64,000 bases of DNA from an uncultured bacterium (GTDB lineage: Bacteria > Atribacterota > Atribacteria > Atribacterales > Caldatribacteriaceae). Positions within the stretch are counted from its first letter, which is position 1. Each line of letters opens with the position of its first letter. Below the pieces are notes generated by a model. It ran no database searches, was not told the DNA's origin, and saw only the letters and a program-made list of their open reading frames with translations. Both the position numbers and the translations under genes were made by a program. The stretch covers positions 90,225-154,224 of the forward strand of contig CALAIW010000023.1 in NCBI GenBank assembly GCA_937922705.1, read 5' to 3'. Shown piece by piece: positions 54,615-62,700 of the stretch.

Positions 54615-55952
54615 TTGTTTGAGGAACTCGCTGAAAAGTTCGCCAGTATTTTCAAAAAGCTTAGAGGAAAAGGACGTCTTACCGCAGAGGATGTTGACGC
54701 AGCACTGCGGGAGCTTCGTCTTGTACTTCTTGAATCCGACGTCCATTACCGGGTAGTGAAAGACCTTATTAGCCGGGTGCGTGAGAGAGCTGTTGGGCAG
54801 GAGGTTCTTGAAAGCGTCACTCCTGGAGAGATGGTTATGAAAATCCTCTGGGATGAGATTCGGCAGATTCTGGGGGGAGAAGTTCGGGCTCTTCACCTCC
54901 CTTCGGTAACTCCTGTGCTTTTCCTCTTTGTGGGCCTTCAAGGATCGGGCAAAACCACGACCTGTGGAAAGCTTGGACTTTTCTTGAAAGAACGACACTA
55001 CTTCCCCCTTCTCACTTCAACAGATACTCGCCGGCCAGCGGCACGAGAGCAACTTCGAACCCTTGCGGTTTCCACAGGGCTTGACTTTTTCGACCTTCCT
55101 GGAGCTTCGCACCCCTGTGAGGTCGTCCGGACGGCAAAGCAATACGCTCGGGAACGAGGGAGAGACGTGATTCTCGTGGATACTGCAGGGAGGCTCCACG
55201 TGGAGGAGGAGCTTCTTGCCGAACTTAGGGAACTTGCGCAGAACGAGGAGTTCCATGAGATATTCCTTGTTCTTGATGCCACAACTGGCCAGGAAGCGGT
55301 GAAAGTTGCCGAGCGTTTCCGGGAATGGATAGAGCCCACAGGTATTATCCTTACGAAGGTTGATACCGATGCTCGTGGAGGTGCGGTCCTTTCCATTGTT
55401 GCTCAGACAGGGTGGCCAGTCAAGTTTGTTGGCGTTGGGGAAAAGCTTGGGCAACTTGAAGTTTTCCATCCTGAACGTATGGCAAGCCGTATCCTTGGGA
55501 TGGGAGATACGCTGAGCCTTATTGAGAAAATTGAGCGGGCTATAACTGAAGAGGAGAGGAAGAAGATTGAACAGCGTATCGAAAGAGAAGAATTCACCTT
55601 TGAGGATTTCCTTGAGGAACTTCGCCGTCTCAAGCAACTTGGCTCTTTCGACGAGCTCGTGAATATGCTCCCCTTGCAGCTGCGAGGAATGCTTACCCAG
55701 GTTGATGGGGAGAAAAGCCTCAAGCGAACTGAGGCGATTATTCTCTCCATGACAAAGGAGGAACGACGAAATCCTTCGATAATTAATGCTTCGAGAAAGC
55801 GGCGTATTGCTCAGGGGAGTGGAACAACCGTCCAGGAAGTAAATCGGCTTCTTCGAGAATTTGAGGAGGTTCGGAAACTCTGGAAAAAGATGCGAAAGGG
55901 ACACGTTTTTCCCTTTGCTCGAAAAAGAGGATTTTTAGGATTTGGATTCTAA
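54615..55952 (+). CDS. ffh: Signal recognition particle protein Ffh
   Basis: Ffh binds 4.5S/SRP RNA and signal sequences. The N domain starts MFEELAEKFASIFKKLRGKGRLTAEDVDAALRELRLVLLESDVHYRVVKDL. The G domain shows GLQGSGKTTTCGKL, DTRRPAAREQL, VDTAGRLHVEEELL and LTKVDTDARGG. The methionine-rich M domain has LPLQLRGMLTQVDGEKSLKRTEAIILSMTKEERRNPSIINASRKRRIAQGSGTTVQEVNRLL. TTG 54615, six bases after GAGGTGG, is preferred to the tracked start. Length is 445. ylxM is absent between ftsY and ffh. Confidence 0.97.
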   Translation: MFEELAEKFASIFKKLRGKGRLTAEDVDAALRELRLVLLESDVHYRVVKDLISRVRERAVGQEVLESVTPGEMVMKILWDEIRQILGGEVRALHLPSVTPVLFLFVGLQGSGKTTTCGKLGLFLKERHYFPLLTSTDTRRPAAREQLRTLAVSTGLDFFDLPGASHPCEVVRTAKQYARERGRDVILVDTAGRLHVEEELLAELRELAQNEEFHEIFLVLDATTGQEAVKVAERFREWIEPTGIILTKVDTDARGGAVLSIVAQTGWPVKFVGVGEKLGQLEVFHPERMASRILGMGDTLSLIEKIERAITEEERKKIEQRIEREEFTFEDFLEELRRLKQLGSFDELVNMLPLQLRGMLTQVDGEKSLKRTEAIILSMTKEERRNPSIINASRKRRIAQGSGTTVQEVNRLLREFEEVRKLWKKMRKGHVFPFARKRGFLGFGF

Positions 55953-55974
55953 GTATAAGAAAGGAGCGTTGTTT

Positions 55975-56235
55975 ATGGCGGTACGTATTCGCCTTATGCG
56001 CGTTGGACGGAAACATCTTCCTCAGTATCGGATTGTGGCGACTGACTCGCGGGAAGCCCGGAGTGGTAAGCCTCTTGAGGTTCTTGGGAACTATTCACCC
56101 CTTCAGGAACCAGAGCTCACATCCGTAAAGTGGGATCGTATCGAGTACTGGATCTCTCAGGGTGCTGAGGTTTCGGAAAAGGTTAAAGCCCTCCTTAAGA
56201 AGGCGGGAAAACTTGAGGGGGCAGAGGTTCGGTGA
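55975..56235 (+). CDS. rpsP: Ribosomal protein bS16
   Basis: S16 is a small-subunit assembly protein. The sequence MAVRIRLMRVGRKHLPQYRIVATDSREARSGKPLEVLGNYSP is the family N-terminus. ATG 55975 follows AAAGGAG; the tracked start lies upstream. Length is 86. It begins the conserved rpsP-khpA-rimM-trmD-rplS set and its stop overlaps khpA. Confidence 0.98.
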   Translation: MAVRIRLMRVGRKHLPQYRIVATDSREARSGKPLEVLGNYSPLQEPELTSVKWDRIEYWISQGAEVSEKVKALLKKAGKLEGAEVR

Positions 56236-56462
56236 AAGAACTTCTTGAGTTTCTTGTCCGTTCCCTGGTTGACGAACCGGATAAGGTCAGTATTACCGAA
56301 GTTAAAGGGGAACGTTCAGTGGTGTATGAGATCAGGGTTTCCCTTGCCGATAAGGGAAAGATTATCGGAAAGCAAGGAAGAGTAGCGAAAGCCTTGCGTA
56401 CCATCGTTAAGGCTGCTTCTGCGAAAAGTGGGACAAAGGCAGTGGTGGAGATTCTCGAGTAG
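56232..56462 (+). CDS. khpA: KH-domain RNA-binding protein KhpA
   Basis: This 76-residue protein is a single KH domain with the GKIIGKQGR loop that contacts single-stranded RNA. KhpA proteins act with KhpB and bind many RNAs, with effects on cell division in streptococci. GTG start overlaps the rpsP stop. Position between rpsP and rimM is the standard one. Confidence 0.95.
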   Translation: MKELLEFLVRSLVDEPDKVSITEVKGERSVVYEIRVSLADKGKIIGKQGRVAKALRTIVKAASAKSGTKAVVEILE

Positions 56463-56473
56463 GGGGGGACCCT

Positions 56474-56992
56474 GTGTCTCGTCGGGTTGAGCAAGTTTTC
56501 GTGGGAAAAATCACCGCCCCTCATGGTTTGAAAGGATGGGTCCGGGTTCTGCCCCTTACCGACTTTGGAGACCGCTTTGTAAAGGGCGTGAGTTTTCTCG
56601 TAGGGTCCCCTGGGAAATCCTTCGTGGAGCGAGTAGTGGAGGATGTCGCCTGGCGAGGTAACTTTCTTCTGCTTCGCTTTAGGGGTGTCCTCTCTCGGAC
56701 AGAAGCAGAGATGCTTCGGGGCCTTTTTCTTGCTGTTCCCAGAGAGGATGTTCCTCCTTTGCCACCAGGTCATTTCTATCATTTCGAACTCGTGGGTCTT
56801 ACGGTTTTTGAGCGAGGAGTTCTACGAGGAACCGTCGATTCGGTGGTTCCTATGTCAGTGTATGATTACCTTGTGGTAAAAGATGCCGCGGGAAGGGAAT
56901 TCTACCTTCCCTTTGTTTCTGCTTTTGTTGTGAAGGTTGACCTTGACAAAGAACTTCTTGAGGTGGAATGTCCTGAGGGTTTCTGGGAATGA
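56474..56992 (+). CDS. rimM: 16S rRNA processing protein RimM
   Basis: RimM helps mature the 30S subunit head and binds S19. The N-terminal beta-barrel begins FVGKITAPHGLKGWVRVLPLTDFGDRF; the C-terminal PRC-barrel has HFYHFELVGLTVF, GTVDSVVPMSVYDYLVVKD and FYLPFVSAFVVKVDLDKELLEVECPEG. Length is 172. GTG start after AGGGGGGGAC. The stop overlaps trmD as ATGA. Confidence 0.96.
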   Translation: MSRRVEQVFVGKITAPHGLKGWVRVLPLTDFGDRFVKGVSFLVGSPGKSFVERVVEDVAWRGNFLLLRFRGVLSRTEAEMLRGLFLAVPREDVPPLPPGHFYHFELVGLTVFERGVLRGTVDSVVPMSVYDYLVVKDAAGREFYLPFVSAFVVKVDLDKELLEVECPEGFWE

Positions 56993-57705
56993 GGTTACGT
57001 ATTGACATTGTAACACTCTTTCCGGAAGCCATTCGACCCTATGTAGATGCGGCTCTTCTTGGAAGGGCGCAAAAGAAGGGTCTTGTCTTCATAAAAATCC
57101 ACAACCTTCGAAGTTTCTCCCAAGATCGGTACCGTACGGTGGATGACTATCCTTTTGGAGGTGGCCCGGGAATGGTTTTGAAGCCCGAGCCCCTTGTCCG
57201 AGCAGTGCGTTTTATTAGTGAATACACTCAAAGCATACCCCTGGTCATTGTTACAAGTCCCCAGGGAGAGCTCTTCACTCAGCATATGGCTTGGGAACTA
57301 GCGCAAGAAAAGCATCTTGTTATCCTCTGTGGTCGCTACCAAGGGATTGACGAGCGAGTCATTACCCTTACCAATGCTCGAGAAATCTCCATCGGAGATT
57401 ACGTGCTCTCAGGTGGGGAGCTTCCAGCACTGGTTATCACTGAAGCAGTGGTGCGACTTATCCCTGGAGCCCTGGGGGATGAGGAGTCGCTTCGTTACGA
57501 TTCTTTTTCCGAGTACCCCTTTGGTCCTCCTCAGTACACGCGACCCCGGGTATTCTGTGGCCTTGCAGTACCAGAAATCTTACTCTCTGGAGACCATGCA
57601 CGTATAGAAAAGTGGCGAAGGGAAAAAGCCCTTGAAAAAGCGCGGCGGATGCGCCCAGACCTTTTTCTCAACAGCCGTTGCGAAAAGAAAGAGGGCGTGG
57701 TATAG
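56989..57705 (+). CDS. trmD: tRNA guanine-37 N1-methyltransferase TrmD
   Basis: TrmD methylates G37 next to the anticodon, preventing frameshifts. The knotted SPOUT fold is shown by DDYPFGGGPGMVLKPEPLV, LCGRYQGIDERV and IGDYVLSGGELPALVITEAVVRLIPG. DHARIEKWRREKALEKARRMRPDLF is the C-terminal tRNA-binding helix region. Length is 238. Confidence 0.98.
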   Translation: MRLRIDIVTLFPEAIRPYVDAALLGRAQKKGLVFIKIHNLRSFSQDRYRTVDDYPFGGGPGMVLKPEPLVRAVRFISEYTQSIPLVIVTSPQGELFTQHMAWELAQEKHLVILCGRYQGIDERVITLTNAREISIGDYVLSGGELPALVITEAVVRLIPGALGDEESLRYDSFSEYPFGPPQYTRPRVFCGLAVPEILLSGDHARIEKWRREKALEKARRMRPDLFLNSRCEKKEGVV

Positions 57706-57744
57706 TATTTCGAGATTTTTCTCTGACTCGAGGAGGAGGTTTCC

Positions 57745-58107
57745 ATGGATAGAGCAAGAATCCTGCGAGCGGTTGAGGGAAGTTTCATAAAAGACGACTC
57801 CGAAATTCCACAGATTGCGCCTGGAGATATGGTTCGCGTTCATTTTAAAGTTATTGAAGGTGATAAAGAACGTATTCAGCCCTTTGAAGGACTGGTTATT
57901 GCAGTACGAGGGTCTGGAGTGAATCGAACCTTTACGGTGCGCAAGGTCTCCTTTGGTGTAGGTGTTGAGAGGATTTTTCCTCTTTACTCTCCTCGCATTG
58001 AGCGCATTGAAATTCTGCGACGTGGAAGAGTTCGTCGGGCAAAGCTTTACTACCTGAGGAAAAAGAGTGCCAAAGAATCGCGTCTTGAAGAAAGGCGAGA
58101 AGCCTAA
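57745..58107 (+). CDS. rplS: Ribosomal protein bL19
   Basis: L19 lies at the interface of the subunits. The pattern is [85 protein letters not shown]. Length is 120. The start follows GAGGAGGAGG. Its last 41 bases overlap the predicted lepB start, an unusually long overlap. Confidence 0.98.
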   Translation: MDRARILRAVEGSFIKDDSEIPQIAPGDMVRVHFKVIEGDKERIQPFEGLVIAVRGSGVNRTFTVRKVSFGVGVERIFPLYSPRIERIEILRRGRVRRAKLYYLRKKSAKESRLEERREA

Positions 58108-58633
58108 GAAATCTAAAAAGAGCGCCTTGCGAGAACTTGTTGAAACTGTTCTGTGGGCTCTGGTTATTGCCCTCCTGGTGCGGTATTTCGTTGTTGAAGG
58201 GTACTATATTCCGAGTACTTCCATGGAACCGACCCTTGTCCCAGGAGAGCGGGTACTTGTTGCGAAGTTCTTGTATCGCTTCACCGAGCCTCAGCGGGGA
58301 GACATTGTTGTTTTCCGGTACCCTATTGACAACCGAAAAAACCTTATAAAGCGTATTGTTGGTCTTCCTGGTGAGCGTGTAGAAATTGCCAACGGTAGGG
58401 TTTTCATTAACGGTGAACCGCTTATCGGAGAACTTTTTAACCGGACGTACTACAGTGCTGGTTACTACGGTCAGGGAGAACGTGTGATTCCTGAAGGACA
58501 TTACTTTGTCCTTGGAGATAATAGTAGTAACAGTGATGACAGCCGCTTTTGGGGATATGTCCCTCGAAAAAATATCCTGGGACGAGCGTTCCTCGTATAC
58601 TGGCCACCGCACCGTGTCCGTATCCTCCACTGA
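58067..58633 (+). CDS. lepB: Signal peptidase I
   Basis: LepB cuts signal peptides from exported proteins at the outer face of the inner membrane. A basic N-terminus is followed by one membrane helix ([20 protein letters not shown]). PSTSMEPTL has the catalytic serine, [13 protein letters not shown] the catalytic lysine, and [22 protein letters not shown] the family box. GTG 58067 lies within rplS; TTG 58082 is an alternative. Length is up to 188. Confidence 0.95.
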   Translation: MPKNRVLKKGEKPKKSKKSALRELVETVLWALVIALLVRYFVVEGYYIPSTSMEPTLVPGERVLVAKFLYRFTEPQRGDIVVFRYPIDNRKNLIKRIVGLPGERVEIANGRVFINGEPLIGELFNRTYYSAGYYGQGERVIPEGHYFVLGDNSSNSDDSRFWGYVPRKNILGRAFLVYWPPHRVRILH

Positions 58634-59222
58634 GTATCTAGAGCATGAACTCTGGGAGAAAGGGTACCGTTTCATTGGGGGTGCTGATGAGGCAGGCCGG
58701 GGACCCCTTGCTGGTCCTCTGGTAGCGTCTTGTGTGGTCCTTTCTCCCTCTTTTTCCCTAACCCGTGTGCCAGACTCAAAGCGTCTTACTCCAGCGAAAA
58801 GGCGAAAGCTTTTCGAAATCATATGTCGCGAAGCTGTTTGTGTTACTTTGAGCGTTGTGGGGGAACAGTTCATCGATTGCCTTGGTATTCAAGAAGCGAA
58901 CGCATTTGCTCTTTACGAAGCGGTGTGGTGGGCAAGTTCTCTTGGAAAGTGCGAATATGTTATTGTTGACTGGTTTCCTATTAACTGGCTCTTTACTCCT
59001 TGCCTTTCTCTTCCCCGGGCTGAGGAAAAGAGCCTTGCGGTAGCCTGTGCTTCGGTTGTGGCCAAAGTTTTTCGAGATTACCTCATGGAAGAGTGGTATG
59101 ATGCCCTTTTTCCAGGATATGGATTCGCGCAACACAAAGGGTACGGGACGGCAACGCACCTTGCGCGCCTCGAAGTCCTTGGGCTCTCCTCGTGCCATCG
59201 AAAGAGTTTCTCCAGAAAGTAG
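58614..59222 (+). CDS. rnhB: Ribonuclease HII
   Basis: RNase HII cuts RNA in RNA-DNA hybrids and misincorporated ribonucleotides. GADEAGRGPLAGPLVAS holds the first acidic residues, EYVIVDWF the next aspartate (DG in most members, DW here), and EEKSLAVACASVVAKVFRD the remaining ones. GYGFAQHKGYGTATHLA is the C-terminal motif. GTG 58614, within the end of lepB, is the best start; the tracked start is deeper in lepB. Length is 202. Confidence 0.95.
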   Translation: MSVSSTEYLEHELWEKGYRFIGGADEAGRGPLAGPLVASCVVLSPSFSLTRVPDSKRLTPAKRRKLFEIICREAVCVTLSVVGEQFIDCLGIQEANAFALYEAVWWASSLGKCEYVIVDWFPINWLFTPCLSLPRAEEKSLAVACASVVAKVFRDYLMEEWYDALFPGYGFAQHKGYGTATHLARLEVLGLSSCHRKSFSRK

Positions 59223-59565
59223 AGGCATCCAGGGAGAAGACCTTGCAGAGCAATGGCTTCGGAGAGTACTCCGAGCGGAGATTCTTGAGCGGAACTTTCG
59301 TTCCCCTCTGGGAGAAATTGACCTTATTGCTCGAAAGGGAAAAATCCTTTTCTTTGTCGAAGTCAAAACCCGGAAAAGCCTCAGAACCGGTTTTCCTGAA
59401 GAGGCTGTTACCGAGGAGAAAAAAGAACGCTTGCGGAAGTGTGCTCTTTTGTATCTTACCCAGCGGGGGTACGATCCTGAAAAAACTCTTTTTCGCTTTG
59501 ATGTTATTGCTGTTTACCTGAATTCTGGAAAACCTTGCATCCGTCACTATCCCTTTGCCTTTTGA
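59179..59565 (+). CDS. UPF0102 (YraN) family nuclease-like protein
   Basis: The fold of restriction-type endonucleases is shown by GEDLAEQWLRRVLRAEILERNFRSPLGEIDLIARKGKILFFVEVKTRKS, with the D...E-x-K catalytic pattern. VTEEKKERLRKCALLYL and LFRFDVIAVY complete the UPF0102 family. Its role is unknown; it usually neighbours rnhB, comM and dprA. The start is uncertain: no good ribosome site; TTG 59179 gives 128 residues, the family length, and overlaps rnhB by 44 bases. Confidence 0.85.
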   Translation: MGSPRAIERVSPESRGIQGEDLAEQWLRRVLRAEILERNFRSPLGEIDLIARKGKILFFVEVKTRKSLRTGFPEEAVTEEKKERLRKCALLYLTQRGYDPEKTLFRFDVIAVYLNSGKPCIRHYPFAF

Positions 59566-59575
59566 GGGAGAGGCT

Positions 59576-61102
59576 ATGCTTGCAAGAATACTCAGTGCGA
59601 CGAGCTTTGGAATTGACGCCCGTTTTGTGGAGGTTGAAGTCGATGTTGGGGCAGGTCTTCCTTCATTCCACATTGTGGGGCTTCCTGATAATGCTATTCA
59701 GGAAGCACGGGAACGGGTACGTAGTGCTCTGAAGAATAGTGGTTTTGCCTTTCCTGCTCAACGAATTACGGTGAATCTTGCTCCAGCCTTCCTGAAAAAG
59801 ACCGGAAGCGATTTTGATCTTCCTATAGCCCTTGGGATTCTTCTTGCCACGAAACAGCTTCGCTCCCTTCCGGAGGGGATTGTGGCTATAGGGGAGCTCT
59901 CTCTTTCAGGAGAGCTACGGCCAGTTAACGGGGTTTTCCCGGTGGCACATTTCCTTTCTCTCCAAGAAAAGCAATACCATGTGTTCCTTCCCTTGCAAAA
60001 CGCCCGAGAAAGCGCTGTCGTTGAAGGGATAAAAGTCTTTGGGTTTAGAAACCTCAACGAAGTGTGTGATTTTCTTGAGGGAAAACGTGCAATGCAACCT
60101 CTTTCTCGCTCTTGGCAGGAGTGCTTTTTTCTTTCTCAACATGAGGAGGATCTTGCTGAAGTAAAGGGTCAGCGTCATGGCAAAAGGGCTCTTGAGATTG
60201 CTGCTGCGGGAGGACATCACCTGCTCTTTATGGGTCCACCTGGTTCTGGCAAGACCATGCTTGCCAGGAAGCTTCCCTCAATTCTTCCTCCTCTCACCGT
60301 CGAGCAGGCCATAGAGGTAACAAAAATTCATAGCGTTGCGGGAATCCTTTCTGAAGATAAGCCTCTTGTAACTGTTCCTCCTTTTCGAGCTCCACATCAT
60401 ACAATTTCTGACGTTGCTCTCATCGGTGGGGGGCAGTGGCCAAAGCCAGGAGAAATAAGCCTTGCCCACCATGGAGTTCTTTTTCTCGACGAGGTGCTTG
60501 AGTTTCGGCGAAACGTTCTTGAAGCCCTCCGAGAACCACTGGAAACAGGAAAAATCACCGTATCTCGGGTAAATGCTACCATTACCTATCCCGCTCGCTT
60601 TACCCTTGTTCTTGCCTGTAACCCTTGTCCCTGTGGGTACTTTGGTGATCCGAAGCGTCCCTGCACTTGTTCACCTCAGCAGATTCTAAGGTACCGGAGT
60701 AAGCTCTCCGGTCCTCTCCTTGACCGAATTGACCTTCAAGTGGAGATTCCTCGTCTTGAGGTCCAGGAAATTCTCTCAGAGCGTCCAGAAGAGTCTTCAG
60801 CAGATGTCCGAAAGAGGGTCGAGGAAGCTCGAAAGATTCAAGAGGAACGTTTCCGGAAAGAAGGGATTCTTACTAATGGGGAGATGAAAACTCGCCACAT
60901 AAAAAAGTTTTGTCTCCTCTCGAGAGATACCAAGCATTTCCTTGAAGAAACACTTCACAGGCTTTCTTTAAGCGCTCGGGCATACCACCGAGTTTTGAAA
61001 GTGGCTCGAACCATTGCTGACCTTGAGGGGAAGGAGCATATTGAAGTCCGTCATCTTGCTGAAGCCATTCAGTATCGCTTCCTTGACCGACAGCGCTTAT
61101 GA
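59576..61102 (+). CDS. comM: ComM/YifB family Mg-chelatase-like AAA ATPase
   Basis: ComM is a hexameric helicase promoting branch migration during natural transformation. The N-terminal Lon-like ChlI domain is LARILSATSFGIDARFVEVEVDVGAGLPSFHIVGLPDNAIQEARERVRSALKNSG. The AAA core has GPPGSGKTMLARKLPSILPPL, PFRAPHHTISDVALIGGG, GVLFLDEVLEF and CNPCPCGYFGDPKRPCTCSPQQILRYRSKLSGPLLDRIDL with a cysteine cluster. ATG 59576 after GAGGGAGAGG is chosen. Length is 508. dprA overlaps the stop. Confidence 0.95.
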   Translation: MLARILSATSFGIDARFVEVEVDVGAGLPSFHIVGLPDNAIQEARERVRSALKNSGFAFPAQRITVNLAPAFLKKTGSDFDLPIALGILLATKQLRSLPEGIVAIGELSLSGELRPVNGVFPVAHFLSLQEKQYHVFLPLQNARESAVVEGIKVFGFRNLNEVCDFLEGKRAMQPLSRSWQECFFLSQHEEDLAEVKGQRHGKRALEIAAAGGHHLLFMGPPGSGKTMLARKLPSILPPLTVEQAIEVTKIHSVAGILSEDKPLVTVPPFRAPHHTISDVALIGGGQWPKPGEISLAHHGVLFLDEVLEFRRNVLEALREPLETGKITVSRVNATITYPARFTLVLACNPCPCGYFGDPKRPCTCSPQQILRYRSKLSGPLLDRIDLQVEIPRLEVQEILSERPEESSADVRKRVEEARKIQEERFRKEGILTNGEMKTRHIKKFCLLSRDTKHFLEETLHRLSLSARAYHRVLKVARTIADLEGKEHIEVRHLAEAIQYRFLDRQRL

Positions 61103-62187
61103 CCGAGGACCTTCCTTTCTGGGTTGCCCTAAGTCACATACGGGGTATCGGACCAGTACGCTTTACGAAACTCCTCAGGACCTTTGGGACTGCAGCCTCG
61201 GCATGGTGTGCTCCCCTTGATGACCTTCGAGAAACCCTTGGGGAACGCCTTGCTGAGGAAATTGCGGTTGCTCGCAAGAAAATCGTTCCTGAAAAACTCT
61301 ACGAATCTGTTCTCAAGGAAAATATCCGAGTTGTTCCTTTTTCTGATCCTTTGTATCCTTCTTTGCTTCAGAACGTTGAGTATTCTCCTTTTCTCCTCTA
61401 CGTCGAAGGGGACTTCGATTTTCAGGCTTATGATCGGTATCTTGCCATTGTTGGTACTCGCCATCCTACTCCTTATGGAGTAAAAGCGGCACGCTTTTTT
61501 GCTCAGGGGCTTGCTCGGGAAGGATGGGTCATCGTGAGCGGCCTTGCCGTGGGTATTGATGGAGAGGCACAAAAGATTGTTGCGGAGGAAGGGTATCCTA
61601 CTGTTGCTGTCCTTGGAAGCGGCTTGCGGTGCATCTATCCTAAGGTTCATATCTCCCTTGCTCGAGAAATTGTGGAGAGAGGGGGAGCTCTGGTGAGTGA
61701 GTATCCCCCCTTTACTGAACCTCGCCCAGAACACTTTCCCCTCCGGAATCGTATTATCGCGGGACTCAGTTTAGGGGTTCTCATTGTTGAGGCTCCGAGA
61801 AAAAGTGGTGCTCTTATCACCGCCGATTTTGCCCTTGAGGCTGGGCGGGAGGTTATGGCTGTCCCTGGGCCCATTTTTTCTCCCCAAAGCGAAGGAACAA
61901 ATGCTCTTATTGCCCAAGGGGCAAAGCCGGTACAAAGCATTGCTGATGTCCTTGAGGTCTTCGGTTATTTTTCTTCTCAGAACCAGAAAATTTTGCAAGA
62001 GAGACGCGTTGCTTTGAGTTCGAAAGAGGAAAAACTTTTCTCCCTTATCGACCACGCTGGGGTTTTTAAGGAAGAACTTCTTGCACAGACTGGATGGAAT
62101 GAAGGAGAGTTGTTTGAGGTTCTTCTCGCCCTTGAGCTTAAAGGGCTCGTTGAGGAACTTCCGGGAGGGAGAGTGGGAAGGAAGTAG
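61099..62187 (+). CDS. dprA: DNA processing protein DprA
   Basis: DprA binds incoming single-stranded DNA and loads RecA during transformation. An N-terminal helix-hairpin region (IRGIGPVRFTKLLRTFG) precedes the Rossmann domain with YLAIVGTRHPTPYGVKAARFFAQGLAREGWVIVSGLAVGIDGEAQ, AVLGSGLRCIYPKVH, FPLRNRIIAGLSLGVLIVEAPRKSGALITADFALEAGREVMAVPGPIFSPQSEGTNALI. A C-terminal winged-helix region ends it. Length is 362. With comM upstream, this suggests capacity for DNA uptake processing. Confidence 0.97.
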   Translation: MTEDLPFWVALSHIRGIGPVRFTKLLRTFGTAASAWCAPLDDLRETLGERLAEEIAVARKKIVPEKLYESVLKENIRVVPFSDPLYPSLLQNVEYSPFLLYVEGDFDFQAYDRYLAIVGTRHPTPYGVKAARFFAQGLAREGWVIVSGLAVGIDGEAQKIVAEEGYPTVAVLGSGLRCIYPKVHISLAREIVERGGALVSEYPPFTEPRPEHFPLRNRIIAGLSLGVLIVEAPRKSGALITADFALEAGREVMAVPGPIFSPQSEGTNALIAQGAKPVQSIADVLEVFGYFSSQNQKILQERRVALSSKEEKLFSLIDHAGVFKEELLAQTGWNEGELFEVLLALELKGLVEELPGGRVGRK

Positions 62188-62300
62188 GTTCGGCAAAAAC
62201 CAGAGTGGATTCCAGGTCCTCTCTCTTTCTGGGGTTCTTAACCAAAAGGGAATGGGCAGGAAGTGAGGAAGCGGAGTATTTCTCGTTGGTGTATACCCTC

Positions 62301-62328
62301 TTGACTCTTCTAGGATTGCTGCTAAAAT
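62301..62328 (+). promoter_or_regulatory. Promoter of the tRNA pair
   Basis: TTGACT (62301-62306) and TAAAAT (62323-62328) are spaced by 16 bases, about 25 bases before tRNA-Leu. The rest of the 165-base stretch after dprA shows no gene and no clear terminator. Confidence 0.7.
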
Positions 62329-62352
62329 ATTAGGGTGCGCACGGCCGGTTGT

Positions 62353-62441
62353 GCCGGAGTGGCGGAATAGGAAGACGCAACGGACTTAAAATCCGTTGAG
62401 GCGCAAGCCTCGTGCCGGTTCGATTCCGGCCTTCGGCACCA
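62353..62441 (+). tRNA. tRNA-Leu (anticodon UAA)
   Basis: The 89-base gene folds as a class II tRNA. The acceptor GCCGGAG pairs with CTTCGGC (one G-U), followed by A and an encoded CCA. The anticodon stem ACGGA/TCCGT encloses CTTAAAA with anticodon TAA. A long variable arm GAGGCGCAAGCCTC and T arm GCCGGTTCGATTCCGGC are present. The encoded CCA differs from the next tRNA. Confidence 0.95.
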
Positions 62442-62474
62442 GGAAGATAGGATCAAAGTGAAAGGTGAATACGA

Positions 62475-62548
62475 CGCGGGGTGGAGCAGTCAGGAAGCTC
62501 GTCGGGCTCATAACCCGGAGGTCGCAGGTTCGAATCCTGCCCCCGCTA
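62475..62548 (+). tRNA. Initiator tRNA-Met (anticodon CAU)
   Basis: CGCGGGG pairs with CCCCGCT except at the first position, the C1 mismatch typical of initiators. The anticodon stem has the three G-C pairs CGGG/CCCG around CTCATAA. The T arm is GCAGG/CCTGC around TTCGAAT. Position 72 is T, not the A of E. coli, and CCA is not encoded: the 3' end runs T, A, then CAAAAAG. This gene lies at the sharp change in base composition. Confidence 0.93.
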
Positions 62549-62556
62549 CAAAAAGT

Positions 62557-62582
62557 AAAGCCGAATTTGATTCGGCTTTTTT
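62557..62582 (+). terminator. Intrinsic terminator after initiator tRNA
   Basis: AAAGCCGAAT (62557-62566), loop TTG, ATTCGGCTTT (62570-62579) form a perfect ten-pair stem followed by a run of T to 62582. It begins nine bases after the tRNA end, as expected for a tRNA transcript. Confidence 0.93.
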
Positions 62583-62700
62583 ATTTTAATATGGATTAGA
62601 ATAAAACTATAAAATAAAATTAATCAAATGATAAACTTAATAAACGTTTGTGTAGTCAAAACTTTTGTTTAAGCCTGACAGAAAAATCTTATCTTAATTA
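62583..62700. other. AT-rich intergenic segment after the terminator
   Basis: The 118 bases contain no coding frame I can support and consist mostly of A and T. It begins the region of altered composition that continues to the end of the window. I see no direct repeats or att-like copy of the tRNA end in it. Confidence 0.6.

Noticed and set aside
62188-62300. Possible small gene or terminator after dprA
   Set aside because: No frame longer than a few codons with a ribosome site and no stable hairpin with T-run is visible.
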